Assembly (NCBI GenBank): GCA_902562205.1
Contig: CACESO010000010.1
Coordinates: 1 to 38,636, forward strand
Source of the DNA: an uncultured Pelagibacteraceae bacterium
Lineage (GTDB): Bacteria; Pseudomonadota; Alphaproteobacteria; Pelagibacterales; Pelagibacteraceae
Reading direction: 5' to 3'
DNA length: 38,636 bases
Program-made: the position numbers and the translations under genes
In this document: positions 1 to 11,531 of the stretch, one piece after another
How positions within the stretch are numbered: position 1 is the stretch's first letter
Layout: the number at the start of each line of letters is the position of its first letter
Notes under the pieces: generated by a model
Told to the model about the DNA's origin: nothing
Database searches by the model: none
Seen by the model: only the letters and a program-made list of their open reading frames with translations

Positions 1-2
1 GT

Positions 3-1319
3 TTTTGGGAGGATAAATTTGATAAAAACATCAAGAAACACACACAATTTTTAAAAAAGAATATTACTGACCAAAATAAGTACAACGAGAAGTTTTCAGA
101 AATATTTCAAAATATGGAGATATTTGAAAATGAAAATGAAATTAAAAATGAGAGTAATGATGAAAGTAATAATAATGAAAATGATAAAAATAATAATAAC
201 GATAGTAATAATGAAGATAAAGAAGGTAAAGCGGAGGAAACTAGTGAGAACAAAAGTTTAGAAGGTAGTGATGATCTAAATGACTTTAGAATGGAAGAAG
301 AATTTTTTGAAGATGGAGATCAGAAAGAAAATGCAGAAAATATCATTCAAAAACTAAATGTTTCAAAAGGCAACAAGGAGTATAAAATTTTTACAAGTAA
401 TTTCGACGAAATTGAAAAAGCTGAAAATTTAGAAAAAGAAGAAGAAATTAAAAAACTGAGAAATAATCTAGATCAACAACTTACTAGTTTTCAGGATGTT
501 ATAACTAAACTTGCTAACAAATTACAAAGGCAGTTGTTAGCAAAGCAAAATAGATCATGGGAATACGATCTGGAAGAGGGTTTATTAGATAGTTCGAAAT
601 TAAGTAGAATAATTATAGATCCACAAAATTCTCTATCATTTAAAAAAGAAAAAGATTACGAGTTTAAAGATACTATGGTAACGCTTTTAATTGATAACTC
701 AGGGTCAATGCGAGGAAGACCGATAACGATAGCTGCATTATGTGCGGATATACTTTCAAGAACTCTTGAGAGATGTAACGTTAAAGTAGAGATACTCGGT
801 TTTACAACCAAAAACTGGAAAGGTGGAGAGGCAAGAGAAAAATGGAGTAAGAATGGTAAACCAAAAAATCCAGGAAGACTTAATGATTTAAGACATATAA
901 TTTATAAAGCAGCTGATGTACACTGGAGACAATCAAAAAAAAATCTTGGACTAATGCTCAAAGAAGGATTGCTTAAAGAAAATATTGATGGAGAAGCAAT
1001 ACTGTGGGCATTTAATAGACTTGTTAAACGAAAAGAAGAGAGAAAAATAATGATGGTTATTTCTGATGGAGCTCCTGTTGATGACTCAACACTGTCAGTA
1101 AACTCAGGCGATTATTTGGAGAAACATTTAAAAAGAACTGTAAAATTTATAGAATCTAACTCAGACATCGAACTACTTGCAATTGGTATTGGTCATGACG
1201 TTTCAAGATACTATAAAAAGGCAATCAAAATTTCAGATGTGCAAGAATTAGGTGACGTTATGATTTCGCAACTCAGCAATTTGTTTGAAAAAAAGAAGAG
1301 TACAAAAAAATTAAATTAA
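3..1319 (+). CDS. cobT: CobT-like VWA-domain protein (cobaltochelatase subunit CobT), 5' end cut by window
   Basis: The reading frame is open from base 3, so the start lies outside the window; 438 residues are visible, while the family usually has about 600. The visible part begins with a very acidic, Asn/Glu-rich low-complexity stretch (about bases 114-460), then a Lys/Glu helical stretch, then a C-terminal von Willebrand factor A domain. The MIDAS metal-binding motif DNSGS is at bases 693-707, and a second conserved strand, MMVISDGAP, lies near base 1050. In known systems CobT pairs with the AAA+ ATPase CobS to drive cobalt insertion by CobN in aerobic cobalamin synthesis; the pair is cytoplasmic. 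CobS would be expected upstream, out of view. The gene converges on regB with a 4-base overlap. Family assignment is firm; a role in B12 synthesis is inferred and doubtful if the genome lacks CobN. Confidence 0.85.
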   Translation, partial: FWEDKFDKNIKKHTQFLKKNITDQNKYNEKFSEIFQNMEIFENENEIKNESNDESNNNENDKNNNNDSNNEDKEGKAEETSENKSLEGSDDLNDFRMEEEFFEDGDQKENAENIIQKLNVSKGNKEYKIFTSNFDEIEKAENLEKEEEIKKLRNNLDQQLTSFQDVITKLANKLQRQLLAKQNRSWEYDLEEGLLDSSKLSRIIIDPQNSLSFKKEKDYEFKDTMVTLLIDNSGSMRGRPITIAALCADILSRTLERCNVKVEILGFTTKNWKGGEAREKWSKNGKPKNPGRLNDLRHIIYKAADVHWRQSKKNLGLMLKEGLLKENIDGEAILWAFNRLVKRKEERKIMMVISDGAPVDDSTLSVNSGDYLEKHLKRTVKFIESNSDIELLAIGIGHDVSRYYKKAIKISDVQELGDVMISQLSNLFEKKKSTKKLN

Positions 1320-2596
1320 AGGTTTTTAAGATCTTTATTTTTCCATGTCAATAAAACTTCTGCCCCTGATCTTGTTTTTGAATTTCTACAAATTACTCTT
1401 GCACCATTTCTTTCAAGTAAAGTTTTACCTATAAAAATTCCAAGACCTAGTCCTGACTTCAGCTTATCATCATTAGACGGAGATTTAATATAAGGTTCTC
1501 CAATTTTGTTTAAAACATCTTTTGAATAACCATTTCCATCATCTTCTATTGATATCTCGGTTAATTGATTGTCACTTTTAATCGATATATATATTTTTTT
1601 TTTTGCGAATTTATTTGCATTGCCAACAAAATTTCTTATTCCATAAACAATCTCTATTAATTTTGTTATCTTAAAAGAATTCGTGTCTTGGCTATTGTTC
1701 AATATAAATTCCTTATTTGAAATGTCTTCAAAAGATTTGATTATTTCACTTACATAATCAAACATTGAACATTCTTGATCAATAAAATCATCTTCAACAC
1801 CAGGATTTATTGACAATCTTTTAAGGATCTGACTGCACCTATCGACTTGGTTTACTAGTAATTCAAGGTCTTTTTTGAGTTCTTTTTTATCTTTAAGCTG
1901 ATCATGAAGATCTTGAGAAATTATTTTTATGGTCGAAAGAGGTGTGTTCAAAGAATGAGCAGCAGCTGCAGCCTGTCCTCCCAATGATACTAACTCATGT
2001 TCTTTTGCAATAAATTCCTCAATCTTATTTAGTGCTTCTTTTCTTAAGTTAGATTCTCTTCCAAATAATATTGCAAAATAATTTAGAAAAATAAGAGCAA
2101 TAATTAAGGATATTGATGTACCATAATGGTAAAAGTCATTAATAATTAATTTTTTACCTGAGGGGTAAATCAAATGTTTGTGGAAAAGTGTAAGTAAAAT
2201 TATTGAAAATATTGTTATCAATATTAATGATAAACTTGTTTTAAATGACAGATTAGATGAAGAAAAAACGCTTGGAATTATTAAAAAAATTGAAAAGGGA
2301 TTTAAAACTCCCCCTGAAAAGTAAAGTATTAAACTTAATTGAAGTATATCGATCAACAAAAATGAAAATGAAGCTCTGTTTGAAAGAATGTTTTTTTTAT
2401 AAAAATAAATTAAAATTATATTGGATATTACTCCTAGAATTATAACAACATTGACAATTAAAATATCAAATTGAAAATTGAAAACATATTTTACAACATT
2501 TACTGTTAAGAACTGACCTAAAATTGCTATCCATCGAAGATTGATATAGGTAGTTTTGTTTAATGTATATATTTTCGAAACTGACCTAGGCTCCAT
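1316..2596 (-). CDS. regB: Redox-responsive sensor histidine kinase, RegB/PrrB/ActS family
   Basis: This 426-residue membrane kinase has about six hydrophobic segments in residues 20-178, then a dimerisation/phospho-acceptor domain and a C-terminal ATPase domain. The quinone-sensing motif GGVLNPF is at 95-101. The H-box reads [14 protein letters not shown] with the phospho-accepting His at 214. The redox Cys is at 254 in DRCSQIL, exactly 40 residues after the His, as in Rhodobacter RegB (H225/C265). The N-box is near 322-328, the G1 box DDGNG at 352-356 and the G2 box GLGLG at 382-386. The family senses the ubiquinone pool and oxygen state and phosphorylates RegA, which is not in this window. 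The start codon lies 2 bases after the gyrB stop, so the two are probably cotranscribed and coupled. Odd: the residue after the H-box His is Ser, not the usual Glu. Confidence 0.9.
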   Translation of the reverse strand: MEPRSVSKIYTLNKTTYINLRWIAILGQFLTVNVVKYVFNFQFDILIVNVVIILGVISNIILIYFYKKNILSNRASFSFLLIDILQLSLILYFSGGVLNPFSIFLIIPSVFSSSNLSFKTSLSLILITIFSIILLTLFHKHLIYPSGKKLIINDFYHYGTSISLIIALIFLNYFAILFGRESNLRKEALNKIEEFIAKEHELVSLGGQAAAAAHSLNTPLSTIKIISQDLHDQLKDKKELKKDLELLVNQVDRCSQILKRLSINPGVEDDFIDQECSMFDYVSEIIKSFEDISNKEFILNNSQDTNSFKITKLIEIVYGIRNFVGNANKFAKKKIYISIKSDNQLTEISIEDDGNGYSKDVLNKIGEPYIKSPSNDDKLKSGLGLGIFIGKTLLERNGARVICRNSKTRSGAEVLLTWKNKDLKNL

Positions 2597-2598
2597 AC

Positions 2599-4689
<2,091 letters not shown>

Positions 4690-4824
4690 TCATTTTTATG
4701 TGTTGATATAAAACTTGGTTAAAACACAACATCAAATTAGTCTCAGTTTTATTGATTAATTAAGCAACATTTTTTTTTTTTTACTAAAATCTAAAAAAGT
4801 CGCTTTAAAGCATTATTAAAAGCA

Positions 4825-4853
4825 TAAAAAGAGAGATTCGTGTATAAATCTCT
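4825..4853 (-). terminator. Candidate intrinsic terminator after the GT2 gene
   Basis: On the minus strand a 7-bp stem (AGAGATT paired with AATCTCT) closes an 8-base loop and is followed by C and then five T residues. It lies 16 bases beyond the stop codon of the GT2 gene, in the orientation expected for ending that transcript. The stem is weak, with only two G-C pairs. The rest of the 4660-4869 gap is AT-rich and shows no gene. Confidence 0.5.
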
Positions 4854-4869
4854 ATTTAACCAAGTAATA

Positions 4870-5745
4870 TTAGATATAATTTTTTTTTGTAATTTTTTTA
4901 AATTTGTAAAAAGCCATTATTTTTGAGAGAAAATATACAACTTTGCTAGGCCGTAAAATTATCAAGTTCAACAAAAGTTTTGTAAAATATTTAGGGACCT
5001 TATTGCTTAATTCGTTAAGTAGCCTTTCGTGTTTTTTGATCTTATAAAAATAATAAAGTTCATCAAAAGTGAAATGAAAATGTCTTAAAAAAGTTTTCTT
5101 AATGGGATTTCTCACTTTAATTTGACCATGTTCATGTGTCGCTCTAGCATTTAAAACCTGAATAACAGCTTTTTTTTTATCTCTTATACGTTTGCAAAGA
5201 TCATCATCTAAAAAATAAAGAAATAAATTTTCATCATATAGACCAATATTTATTATATCTGCTCTCTTGAACATTATTATTGATCCAAGAACAGTTTCAG
5301 CGCAAATATCTCCATCAAGAATAATAGGTTTCTTGTATAAATAATTCTCTGGAAAATTTCCTGCATTTGTACTCAAGTTTCGCTCTTTATCAAATAATGT
5401 TGGAGATACAATGAAAGAGTTTTCATATTTTTTATGAGCATCCAAAAGTTTGAATATATCTTTTTGATCAATTATGCCATCTGCTTGAAACATTAAAATA
5501 AATTCTGTATCTGAAAGTTTAATAGCCTGATTTGCCGCTTTTGAATATCCGTAATTTTTTTCATTTAATATATACTTGTAAATCTTATAATTTTTTGTGA
5601 CTATTCTTTTAAGAGCTATATTGTTTGCGTTGTCTACGATTATAATTTTAAAATTTTTTAAATTTTCTAAACATCGTAAAACTATCTTTTCTTTTTCCTC
5701 ATAAAGAATGATAATTATTGTAATTTCATTAGATGCAGTACTCAC
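4870..5745 (-). CDS. Glycosyltransferase family 2 (rhamnosyltransferase-like)
   Basis: A 291-residue GT-A fold enzyme, probably cytoplasmic and membrane-associated, transferring a sugar to a surface polysaccharide. The start is NEITIIIILYEEKE, the first nucleotide-binding Asp is in IIIVDNA (Asp38), ILNEKNYGYSKAANQAI at about 59-75 is typical of the family, and the DXD-equivalent region reads FQADG at 86-90. Further on, GSIIMFKRADIINIGLYDENLFLY and the DDDL acid cluster match the acceptor half of WcaE/RfbF-type enzymes. The start codon is GTG; no in-frame ATG lies close by. It reads in the same direction as the tRNA-Ser and the DUF6492-like and DUF4422 genes upstream, and a likely terminator follows. 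The sugar and acceptor cannot be told from the sequence. Confidence 0.8.
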   Translation of the reverse strand: MSTASNEITIIIILYEEKEKIVLRCLENLKNFKIIIVDNANNIALKRIVTKNYKIYKYILNEKNYGYSKAANQAIKLSDTEFILMFQADGIIDQKDIFKLLDAHKKYENSFIVSPTLFDKERNLSTNAGNFPENYLYKKPIILDGDICAETVLGSIIMFKRADIINIGLYDENLFLYFLDDDLCKRIRDKKKAVIQVLNARATHEHGQIKVRNPIKKTFLRHFHFTFDELYYFYKIKKHERLLNELSNKVPKYFTKLLLNLIILRPSKVVYFLSKIMAFYKFKKITKKNYI

Positions 5746-5903
5746 ATTTAATAGTTGAAAGATTTTATTTCTTTTGAAAAAGGGCTAGTTATTAATTTGC
5801 AAAATAATAAAAGGTTTATTAAAATTTTTCTCATTGCATTGACGCCCATATAACGACCATATTATCTTAGCTTGATTTTGACAATTGTAAAAGAGTAAAT
5901 AAA

Positions 5904-5993
5904 TGGCGGAGAGAGTGGGATTCGAACCCACGAAAGAGTTTCCCCTAAACACGCTTTCCAAGCGTGCGCCTTAAACCGCTCGGCCATCTCTCC
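5904..5993 (-). tRNA. tRNA-Ser (anticodon GGA)
   Basis: On the minus strand the 90-base sequence folds as a class II tRNA. The acceptor stem GGAGAGA pairs with TCTCTCC, followed by discriminator G and an encoded CCA. The anticodon stem CACGC/GCGTG encloses the loop TTGGAAA with anticodon GGA. A long variable arm and the T-loop GTTCGAATC are present. It reads UCC/UCU serine codons. Its 5' end is only 10 bases after the stop codon of the upstream DUF6492-like gene, so it may be transcribed with that gene or from a promoter inside it. Confidence 0.96.
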
Positions 5994-6003
5994 AAATTTT
6001 TAT

Positions 6004-6996
6004 TCAATTCATCTTATCAACATTTAAAGTAAACAGAACATTATGTTTAATTAGATTATAATAAAATTTTAATTTTGTTTTTAAAACTATAACTGTAAAG
6101 TCAAACCAACCTAATTTTCGTTTCAACATTCCCCTGCTATTAATATTGTTGTGAGTATGTTCGTAAGTTACATTTGTAATATTTAAAATACTCAAAAAGT
6201 TTAGTTGTTTCGATGTCAATAAGCCTTTCAATCCTTTTCTAAGATTTGCTATCAACTTTTGTTTTCCAGGTTTTGCTAAGGTATTTGAATTACCAATTAA
6301 TTCGTACTCTGAAAATAAAGATCCATTATAAGGACCGTTTAATATAAAAATTTTCTTCATTATCAAAACAGATAGTTTGCTTGCAATAGTATTAATTTTT
6401 ACACTTTTGATCTTTAATTTTTTCATTAGTATTTTACATTCATCCTTAGTTATTGATCCAAATTGAACAACAAAAGAAATGAAATATTTGGGGAGCTCTC
6501 CTAATAAAGCTTTATTGGTTTCAAAATATGATTTATGAAATTCTGTATAAGTACCAAACTTTCTAGAAAAATCTCCACTAAAAAATTCAATTTTTTTTGT
6601 TATAATTGTGTCTGCATCCCATAAGATCACTTTTTCATGAAATTTTTGTAAAAAATAAAAAGTAAATGTAAGTTTCAAAACTTGTTGGTAGTACCAAGAT
6701 AATCTCTTTTTAAATAAACCTCTAAATTTATATTTTTTTGATAATCGATAAAATATTTTTTCAAACTGAGGGAACGATATTATTTTATCTTCACTAATTA
6801 TAGTAAACTCATTAAATCTACATTTTTTTTTAAAGTGTTTAAAATCTTTTTTTGGGCAAATAATAAAAATGTTGAAATCTTTGTAAAATGATTTTAATTT
6901 TTGATAGTTGTTAATTATAATCGGTATGTTCCCTTTCAGGGAAACCTGGCATATATTTAGTTTATCTTTACTAAATTTTATTTTATCTAATTTCAT
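6004..6996 (-). CDS. Putative glycosyltransferase, DUF6492-like
   Basis: A protein of about 330 residues, probably GT-A-like and involved in surface glycan assembly. It has RLSWYYQQVLKL at 98-109, then VILWDADTII, with the putative metal/nucleotide-sugar motif DAD at 127-129. The combination of a tryptophan-rich helix and a WDADT strand is typical of the DUF6492 family, though the match is from memory. I chose the ATG at 6996 because it forms a 4-base ATGA overlap with the stop of the DUF4422 gene; a longer frame from 7029 would overlap by 37 bases. It sits directly upstream of tRNA-Ser. Very high Lys/Phe/Ile content reflects the extreme A+T bias. Donor and acceptor are unknown. Confidence 0.65.
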   Translation of the reverse strand: MKLDKIKFSKDKLNICQVSLKGNIPIIINNYQKLKSFYKDFNIFIICPKKDFKHFKKKCRFNEFTIISEDKIISFPQFEKIFYRLSKKYKFRGLFKKRLSWYYQQVLKLTFTFYFLQKFHEKVILWDADTIITKKIEFFSGDFSRKFGTYTEFHKSYFETNKALLGELPKYFISFVVQFGSITKDECKILMKKLKIKSVKINTIASKLSVLIMKKIFILNGPYNGSLFSEYELIGNSNTLAKPGKQKLIANLRKGLKGLLTSKQLNFLSILNITNVTYEHTHNNINSRGMLKRKLGWFDFTVIVLKTKLKFYYNLIKHNVLFTLNVDKMN

Positions 6997-7790
6997 AAAA
7001 GATGAGAGTCTGAAAATATCCAAGGCCATTCAATAGTTTTTGAATATTTTCTGAACCAAAATGGCATATATCTTTCTGCGAGAAAAGCATATAATCTAGT
7101 TTGATCATAACCTTTTAAATTTTCAAACCCAAAAATTTTCTCGCATTCAAACAACCATTCAAACTGATCTCTAAAAAAATTATTTAAAAATTTTTTTTTT
7201 GAAATAAACATTATGTGTGGATTATATGTTGTATTTCTATCTACGAATTCTGTAAAATCAGATTTATCTTTTTCATTCATTACTCTTATCGCTTTTTCTA
7301 ATACTCCATAGCCATGATGAAGATCAAATTGTGTTCTAATATTTATACGTTGGTGATCGAATAACAGTATCGGTTTTCTAATAACATTCCTCCAACCTCT
7401 CTTTAAAAGTTTTGATAATTTTGTTCCAAGAGGAATTGGTTCACAAAGCACCGCATCATATTTTTCCCATTCATTTGGTACGCTTTTTAGAATGATATTT
7501 GAAATATCATTATCTTCTCTATGACTTCTCGAATTTAGCCAAAATCTTCTTTTTTGACAAAATCCTATCCAATCATTATTACCGTATTTTTCGAGTTTAT
7601 TTTTCCAAAACCAATAATGAAAAGTTAATTCTGAATAATGTCTTTCCTTTTTTTGAATATTTTTACCACTTAAACAAGTAATATATTTTTGATTGAATTG
7701 TCTTTCACCTACTCCAACTAAATTAATATCTAGATCCTCCAAATACTTGATAGGTTTATCAGTTACACAAAAAATATTAAGATTGTTCAT
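6993..7790 (-). CDS. DUF4422 domain protein, probable glycosyltransferase
   Basis: 265 residues covering almost exactly one DUF4422 domain. Recognisable parts are HYSELTFHYWFWKN (about residues 51-64), NDWIGFCQKRRFW (about 72-84), the central DLHHGYG, FISKKKFLNNF and the closing GFENLKGYDQTRLYAFLAERYMPFW-type block. Proteins of this family are found in capsule, O-antigen and LPS clusters, often fused to or next to glycosyltransferases, and are thought to transfer sugars; the reaction is not established for this one. It overlaps the DUF6492-like gene by 4 bases, so the two are likely translated together. The 54-base gap to the divergent GT61 gene must hold promoters for both directions. Confidence 0.75.
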   Translation of the reverse strand: MNNLNIFCVTDKPIKYLEDLDINLVGVGERQFNQKYITCLSGKNIQKKERHYSELTFHYWFWKNKLEKYGNNDWIGFCQKRRFWLNSRSHREDNDISNIILKSVPNEWEKYDAVLCEPIPLGTKLSKLLKRGWRNVIRKPILLFDHQRINIRTQFDLHHGYGVLEKAIRVMNEKDKSDFTEFVDRNTTYNPHIMFISKKKFLNNFFRDQFEWLFECEKIFGFENLKGYDQTRLYAFLAERYMPFWFRKYSKTIEWPWIFSDSHLL

Positions 7791-7844
7791 ATATTAGTTT
7801 TTAGACCACAAAATATATTATATAAACAAATTAAAAATTTAAAA

Positions 7845-8915
7845 TTGAGAAAAAAACTTAAAAAAACTTATAAATTATTAAGAAGTTACTATTTCTCTAC
7901 TTTGTACAAAAAAATCCATCTTAAATCAGAGTTTCGGCCAAAATTTGTAAAATTAAAAAAACCTAAACTAAATAAAGTTTCTTATAAAGTATACTCAATA
8001 AAAAATTGCCGAATTTATACGAATTGTGTTGAAAATGTAAGTGTAATAAAAAACAATCAATTAATTGCAGAGGGTTCGTTTCAACAAATAAGTGGTAAAC
8101 TAGTAAGCGCAAAAAGAAATGAAGTTTTAAAATCAGGAACGCCGAAATTTTTAAAAAAAATAAATGGAAATGTTTTTAATCTGACACAAGGGGCAAGCGG
8201 GTATAATAACTATTCTCACTGGTTACTTGATATCGTACCAAAAATAATAATCTTATCTAGAGCTTATGATTTAAAAAAGGTAGATTATTTTTATTTCTCA
8301 AAATTAAATCATTTTCAAAAGGAAACTCTTAAGATACTAAAATTAAGTTCGATAAAAATTATAGATAGCAAATTCAATAAACATTGTTTAGTGGAAAATT
8401 TGATGTTTTGTACTCATCCACATTATTTTAAAGGAACCCTTTTTAATGCTCACAGTAACATTCCAAAATGGATTATATATAATCTAAGAAAAATATTTCT
8501 AGCCGCTGCAAGTAAAAAAATTGGAAATTATAAAAAAATTTATATTGATAGGTCTGACTCTCAATACAATCATTGTCAAATTATTAACGATACAGAAATT
8601 AAAGAATATTTGAAAAAAAAGGGTTTCAAAATAATTAGATTATCTGAGTATAGTCTCAAAGAACAAATTTCGATCTTTAAAAATTGTAAACTTGTTGTGG
8701 GACCACATGGTGCAGGTTTAGTAAATCTCATATTTTGTAAAAAAAAAACCAAGGTTTTAGAAATAAAGAATATAGGACATCCAAATATAGGTTATCAAAA
8801 AATCAGTAAATACAACAAACTAAAACATCAATATATCATGTTGAAAAAAATAGAAAATAATAAGCAAGGAGATATGTTTTTGCCAATAAAAAAACTTGAA
8901 AAGTTTTTGAATTAG
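7845..8915 (+). CDS. Glycosyltransferase family 61 protein
   Basis: 356 residues with the two hallmark blocks of GT61 (DUF563): NYSHWLLDIVPKI at about 122-134 and GPHGAGLVNLIFC at 286-298, with KIYIDRSDS at about 231-239 between them. Bacterial members take part in capsule or LPS synthesis. The start is uncertain: the first plausible codon is TTG at 7845, the frame stays open upstream, and no ATG is near; TTG is chosen because the divergent gene starts at 7790. It is the only plus-strand gene of the glycan block and converges on the GT17 gene with a 4-base overlap. The lone orientation suggests it was inserted independently of its neighbours. Confidence 0.75.
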   Translation: MRKKLKKTYKLLRSYYFSTLYKKIHLKSEFRPKFVKLKKPKLNKVSYKVYSIKNCRIYTNCVENVSVIKNNQLIAEGSFQQISGKLVSAKRNEVLKSGTPKFLKKINGNVFNLTQGASGYNNYSHWLLDIVPKIIILSRAYDLKKVDYFYFSKLNHFQKETLKILKLSSIKIIDSKFNKHCLVENLMFCTHPHYFKGTLFNAHSNIPKWIIYNLRKIFLAAASKKIGNYKKIYIDRSDSQYNHCQIINDTEIKEYLKKKGFKIIRLSEYSLKEQISIFKNCKLVVGPHGAGLVNLIFCKKKTKVLEIKNIGHPNIGYQKISKYNKLKHQYIMLKKIENNKQGDMFLPIKKLEKFLN

Positions 8916-9721
8916 ATAATCCAATCTTTATAAATATTTCGACTTTTAATTAAATATTCTGGAAATGAGTTATCTAAATCCACTTTAATGAAGTTATCTT
9001 TTCTTCCAATAATGTCCTCCCCCGAAATAATTTTTTTTTTTATTTCGTCTAGCTGAAGATATTTGGGATCAATACTTTCATTAAAATGTATAGGATCGTT
9101 TGTTTCACATAAATTTTTATATTTATAGAGTAAATTTTCAGCAGTCTTTAAATTGCAAAAATGCCAGCCACCATCTTTAATTATATTATTTAATCTTATT
9201 TTATCCAAACGCCAGAAAGGTCTTTTTTTAAATTTGAGGTCTCTTAACCATTGAGGAGATTTCAGATATTTTTTTACACAGATTCTTGTACCATTCCAGA
9301 ATGGATGATTTTTACTCTGTAAATTGAATTTATAATAAAAATGTTTTTGTTGAAATGTAGCATATCTCATTTTGTGTTTAAAACTTTTTATACTATTTGG
9401 ATTAGGAATTTCATCTAAATCTGAAATCAAAATTATATCATCATCCTTTGCATTTTTGATTCCTCTTGATATAGAATTTCTTTGATGATTTTCTCTTAAA
9501 TAAGGATCTTCACCACCAGGAAGATCTGTAACTGGTATATAAATAATTTTATTTCTAAATTTTTGAAATTTTTTAATATCAAATTTTAATTCTTTTGGAT
9601 TATTTTGCCAAGTTTTGTCACCTTCTACAATAACAAAGTGATCAACTGTTTTATCCAAAATATTTAATCTTAATTCTAGAAGTAAGTCTTCATCCCAATA
9701 TGAAAAACAATCGTATATCAT
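8912..9721 (-). CDS. Glycosyltransferase family 17 protein
   Basis: A 269-residue protein starting MIYDCFSYWDEDLLLELRL, the typical opening of GT17 enzymes (family of beta-1,4-N-acetylglucosaminyltransferases). The acidic catalytic/metal motif is DLDEIP at 101-106, preceded by VIVEGDKTW (30-38) and NHQRNSI (78-84). WHFCNLKTAENLLYK in the C-terminal half also fits the family. I use the ATG at 9721, one base after the lepA stop, rather than the longer frame from 9787 that would run into lepA. The coupling makes it the last gene of the long translation run, an odd place for a glycan enzyme. The true sugar and acceptor are unknown. Confidence 0.8.
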   Translation of the reverse strand: MIYDCFSYWDEDLLLELRLNILDKTVDHFVIVEGDKTWQNNPKELKFDIKKFQKFRNKIIYIPVTDLPGGEDPYLRENHQRNSISRGIKNAKDDDIILISDLDEIPNPNSIKSFKHKMRYATFQQKHFYYKFNLQSKNHPFWNGTRICVKKYLKSPQWLRDLKFKKRPFWRLDKIRLNNIIKDGGWHFCNLKTAENLLYKYKNLCETNDPIHFNESIDPKYLQLDEIKKKIISGEDIIGRKDNFIKVDLDNSFPEYLIKSRNIYKDWII

Positions 9722-9722
9722 T

Positions 9723-11531
9723 TTAATTTTCTTTATTGATTTTAAGCACTCCAATAAATGCTTCTTGAGGGATTTCCACTCTTCCAAATTGTTTTGATCT
9801 AGCCTTCCCCTTTTTTTGCTTATCTAGCAGTTTTCTTTTTCTATCTCTTGCTCCTCCGCCATGGATTTTTGTAAGAACATCTTTTTTAAAACCTTTTATA
9901 GTTTCTCGAGCGATAATCTTTCCTCCTATCGCGGCTTGAACAGGAATCATAAAATTATGTCGCGGAATTAAATCTTTAAGTTTTTCACAAACATCTCTGC
10001 CTATCGTTTGTGCAAAATCTTTATGAACCATCATTGCAAGTGCATCAACTGGCTCAGAATTAACTAATATTCCTAATTTTACCAAATCACCTTCTTTGTG
10101 GCCCATTATCTCGTAGTCAAAACTTGCATATCCACTTGTCATAGATTTCAATCTATCATTAAAATCAAAAACAACTTCATTAAGAGGTATTTCGTAATTT
10201 AGTACCGCTCTATTTCCTGAATAGTTTAAATTTTTTTGAATGCCTCTTTTGTTTTGACAGAGCTTCATTATGGAGCCCAAATATTGATCAGGTGTTATTA
10301 TTGTTGCTTTTATCCATGGCTCTTCAATAAATTTAATTAAAGTTGGATCAGGTAAATTAGAAGGATTTTGTAAATCTTGGATATTGCCATTATTTAAGTG
10401 GACTTTGTAAACTACACCCGGAGTTGTTGTTAATAAGTTAATATCAAATTCTCTCTCAAGTCTTTCGGTAATTATCTCAAGGTGTAACAAACCTAAAAAA
10501 CCACACCGAAATCCAAGCCCAAGTGCTGAAGAGGACTCTGCTTCATAAGAAAAGCTAGAGTCATTTAGTTGTAGTTTAGCTAAACCGTCTTTTAATTTCT
10601 GATACTCAGAACTATCGACTGGGAATAGACCGCAAAAGACCACTGGTTTGCTGGGTTTAAATCCCGGTAAAGCTTTTTTAATAGGACTTTGTGACTCACA
10701 GATAGTATCGCCAACTTTTGTATCAGATAAATTTTTAATTCCTGTAATAATAAATCCTATTTCGCCGGATTTTAATTCATCGATGTCTTTAGCTTTTGGT
10801 GTAAAAACTCCTACTTTTTCAACTATATGCTCCTGGTCAGTAGACATCATTTTTATTTTCATATTTTTTTTAAGTGTTCCGTCTATCACCCTTACCAATA
10901 TAATTACTCCCAAATATGAATCGTACCAACTATCTACAAGTAAACATTTTAACAATTCTTTTGTTTCACCTTTTGGGGGCGGTAGTGTCGAAACTATTTG
11001 CTCTAGAATATCTTCTATACCTTCACCTGTTTTTCCTGAACAAGGAACAGCATTAGAAGTATCAATACCAATTACATCTTCAATTTGTTTTTTAGTTCTA
11101 TCTAAATCAGAGGCAGGTAAGTCAATTTTGTTTAGTACAGGTATTATTTCGTGATTTATATCTAGCGCTTGATAAACATTTGCAAGTGTTTGTGCTTCAA
11201 CACCTTGGGTACTATCCACAATTAATATTGATCCTTCACATGCGTAAAGTGATCGACTAACCTCATAACTAAAGTCTACATGGCCAGGTGTATCAATAAT
11301 ATTAAGTATATATTCTTTGCCATCTTTAGCCTTGTAATTTAGTTTTACTGTTTGGGCTTTAATTGTGATTCCTCGCTCTCTTTCTATGTCCATAGAGTCT
11401 AATACCTGATCCTTCATCTCTCTTTCTGTCAGGCCTCCACATTTATGAATTATTCTATCTGCTATTGTCGATTTCCCGTGGTCAATATGAGCGATGATAG
11501 CAAAATTTCTTATGTTATCGAGATTAGACAT
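9723..11531 (-). CDS. lepA: Elongation factor 4 (LepA)
   Basis: A 602-residue translational GTPase of normal length, which acts on ribosomes in initiation or back-translocation. G1 is AHIDHGKST (14-22), the switch region has RERGITI (51-57), G3 is DTPGH (80-84) and G4 is NKID (134-137). The LepA-specific C-terminal domain ends with [20 protein letters not shown]. It directly follows pheT with no spare base, and is followed after one base by the GT17 gene, so translation is probably coupled along the chain. In many other bacteria lepA is paired with lepB; here it is attached to the pheST run. Confidence 0.97.
   Translation of the reverse strand: MSNLDNIRNFAIIAHIDHGKSTIADRIIHKCGGLTEREMKDQVLDSMDIERERGITIKAQTVKLNYKAKDGKEYILNIIDTPGHVDFSYEVSRSLYACEGSILIVDSTQGVEAQTLANVYQALDINHEIIPVLNKIDLPASDLDRTKKQIEDVIGIDTSNAVPCSGKTGEGIEDILEQIVSTLPPPKGETKELLKCLLVDSWYDSYLGVIILVRVIDGTLKKNMKIKMMSTDQEHIVEKVGVFTPKAKDIDELKSGEIGFIITGIKNLSDTKVGDTICESQSPIKKALPGFKPSKPVVFCGLFPVDSSEYQKLKDGLAKLQLNDSSFSYEAESSSALGLGFRCGFLGLLHLEIITERLEREFDINLLTTTPGVVYKVHLNNGNIQDLQNPSNLPDPTLIKFIEEPWIKATIITPDQYLGSIMKLCQNKRGIQKNLNYSGNRAVLNYEIPLNEVVFDFNDRLKSMTSGYASFDYEIMGHKEGDLVKLGILVNSEPVDALAMMVHKDFAQTIGRDVCEKLKDLIPRHNFMIPVQAAIGGKIIARETIKGFKKDVLTKIHGGGARDRKRKLLDKQKKGKARSKQFGRVEIPQEAFIGVLKINKEN

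Noticed and set aside
5746-5903. Possible attachment site or duplicated tRNA-Ser end next to the GT2 gene
   Set aside because: No second copy of the tRNA 3' end and no integrase were found in the window; the gap is AT-rich with no clear feature.
7499-7681. 60-codon plus-strand open frame before GT61
   Set aside because: Antisense to the DUF4422 gene; Phe/Tyr/Leu-rich composition typical of a complement of AT-rich coding.
10648-11154. 168-codon open frame on the plus strand
   Set aside because: It lies fully antisense to the conserved GTPase part of lepA and shows no recognisable domain; it is a shadow frame.
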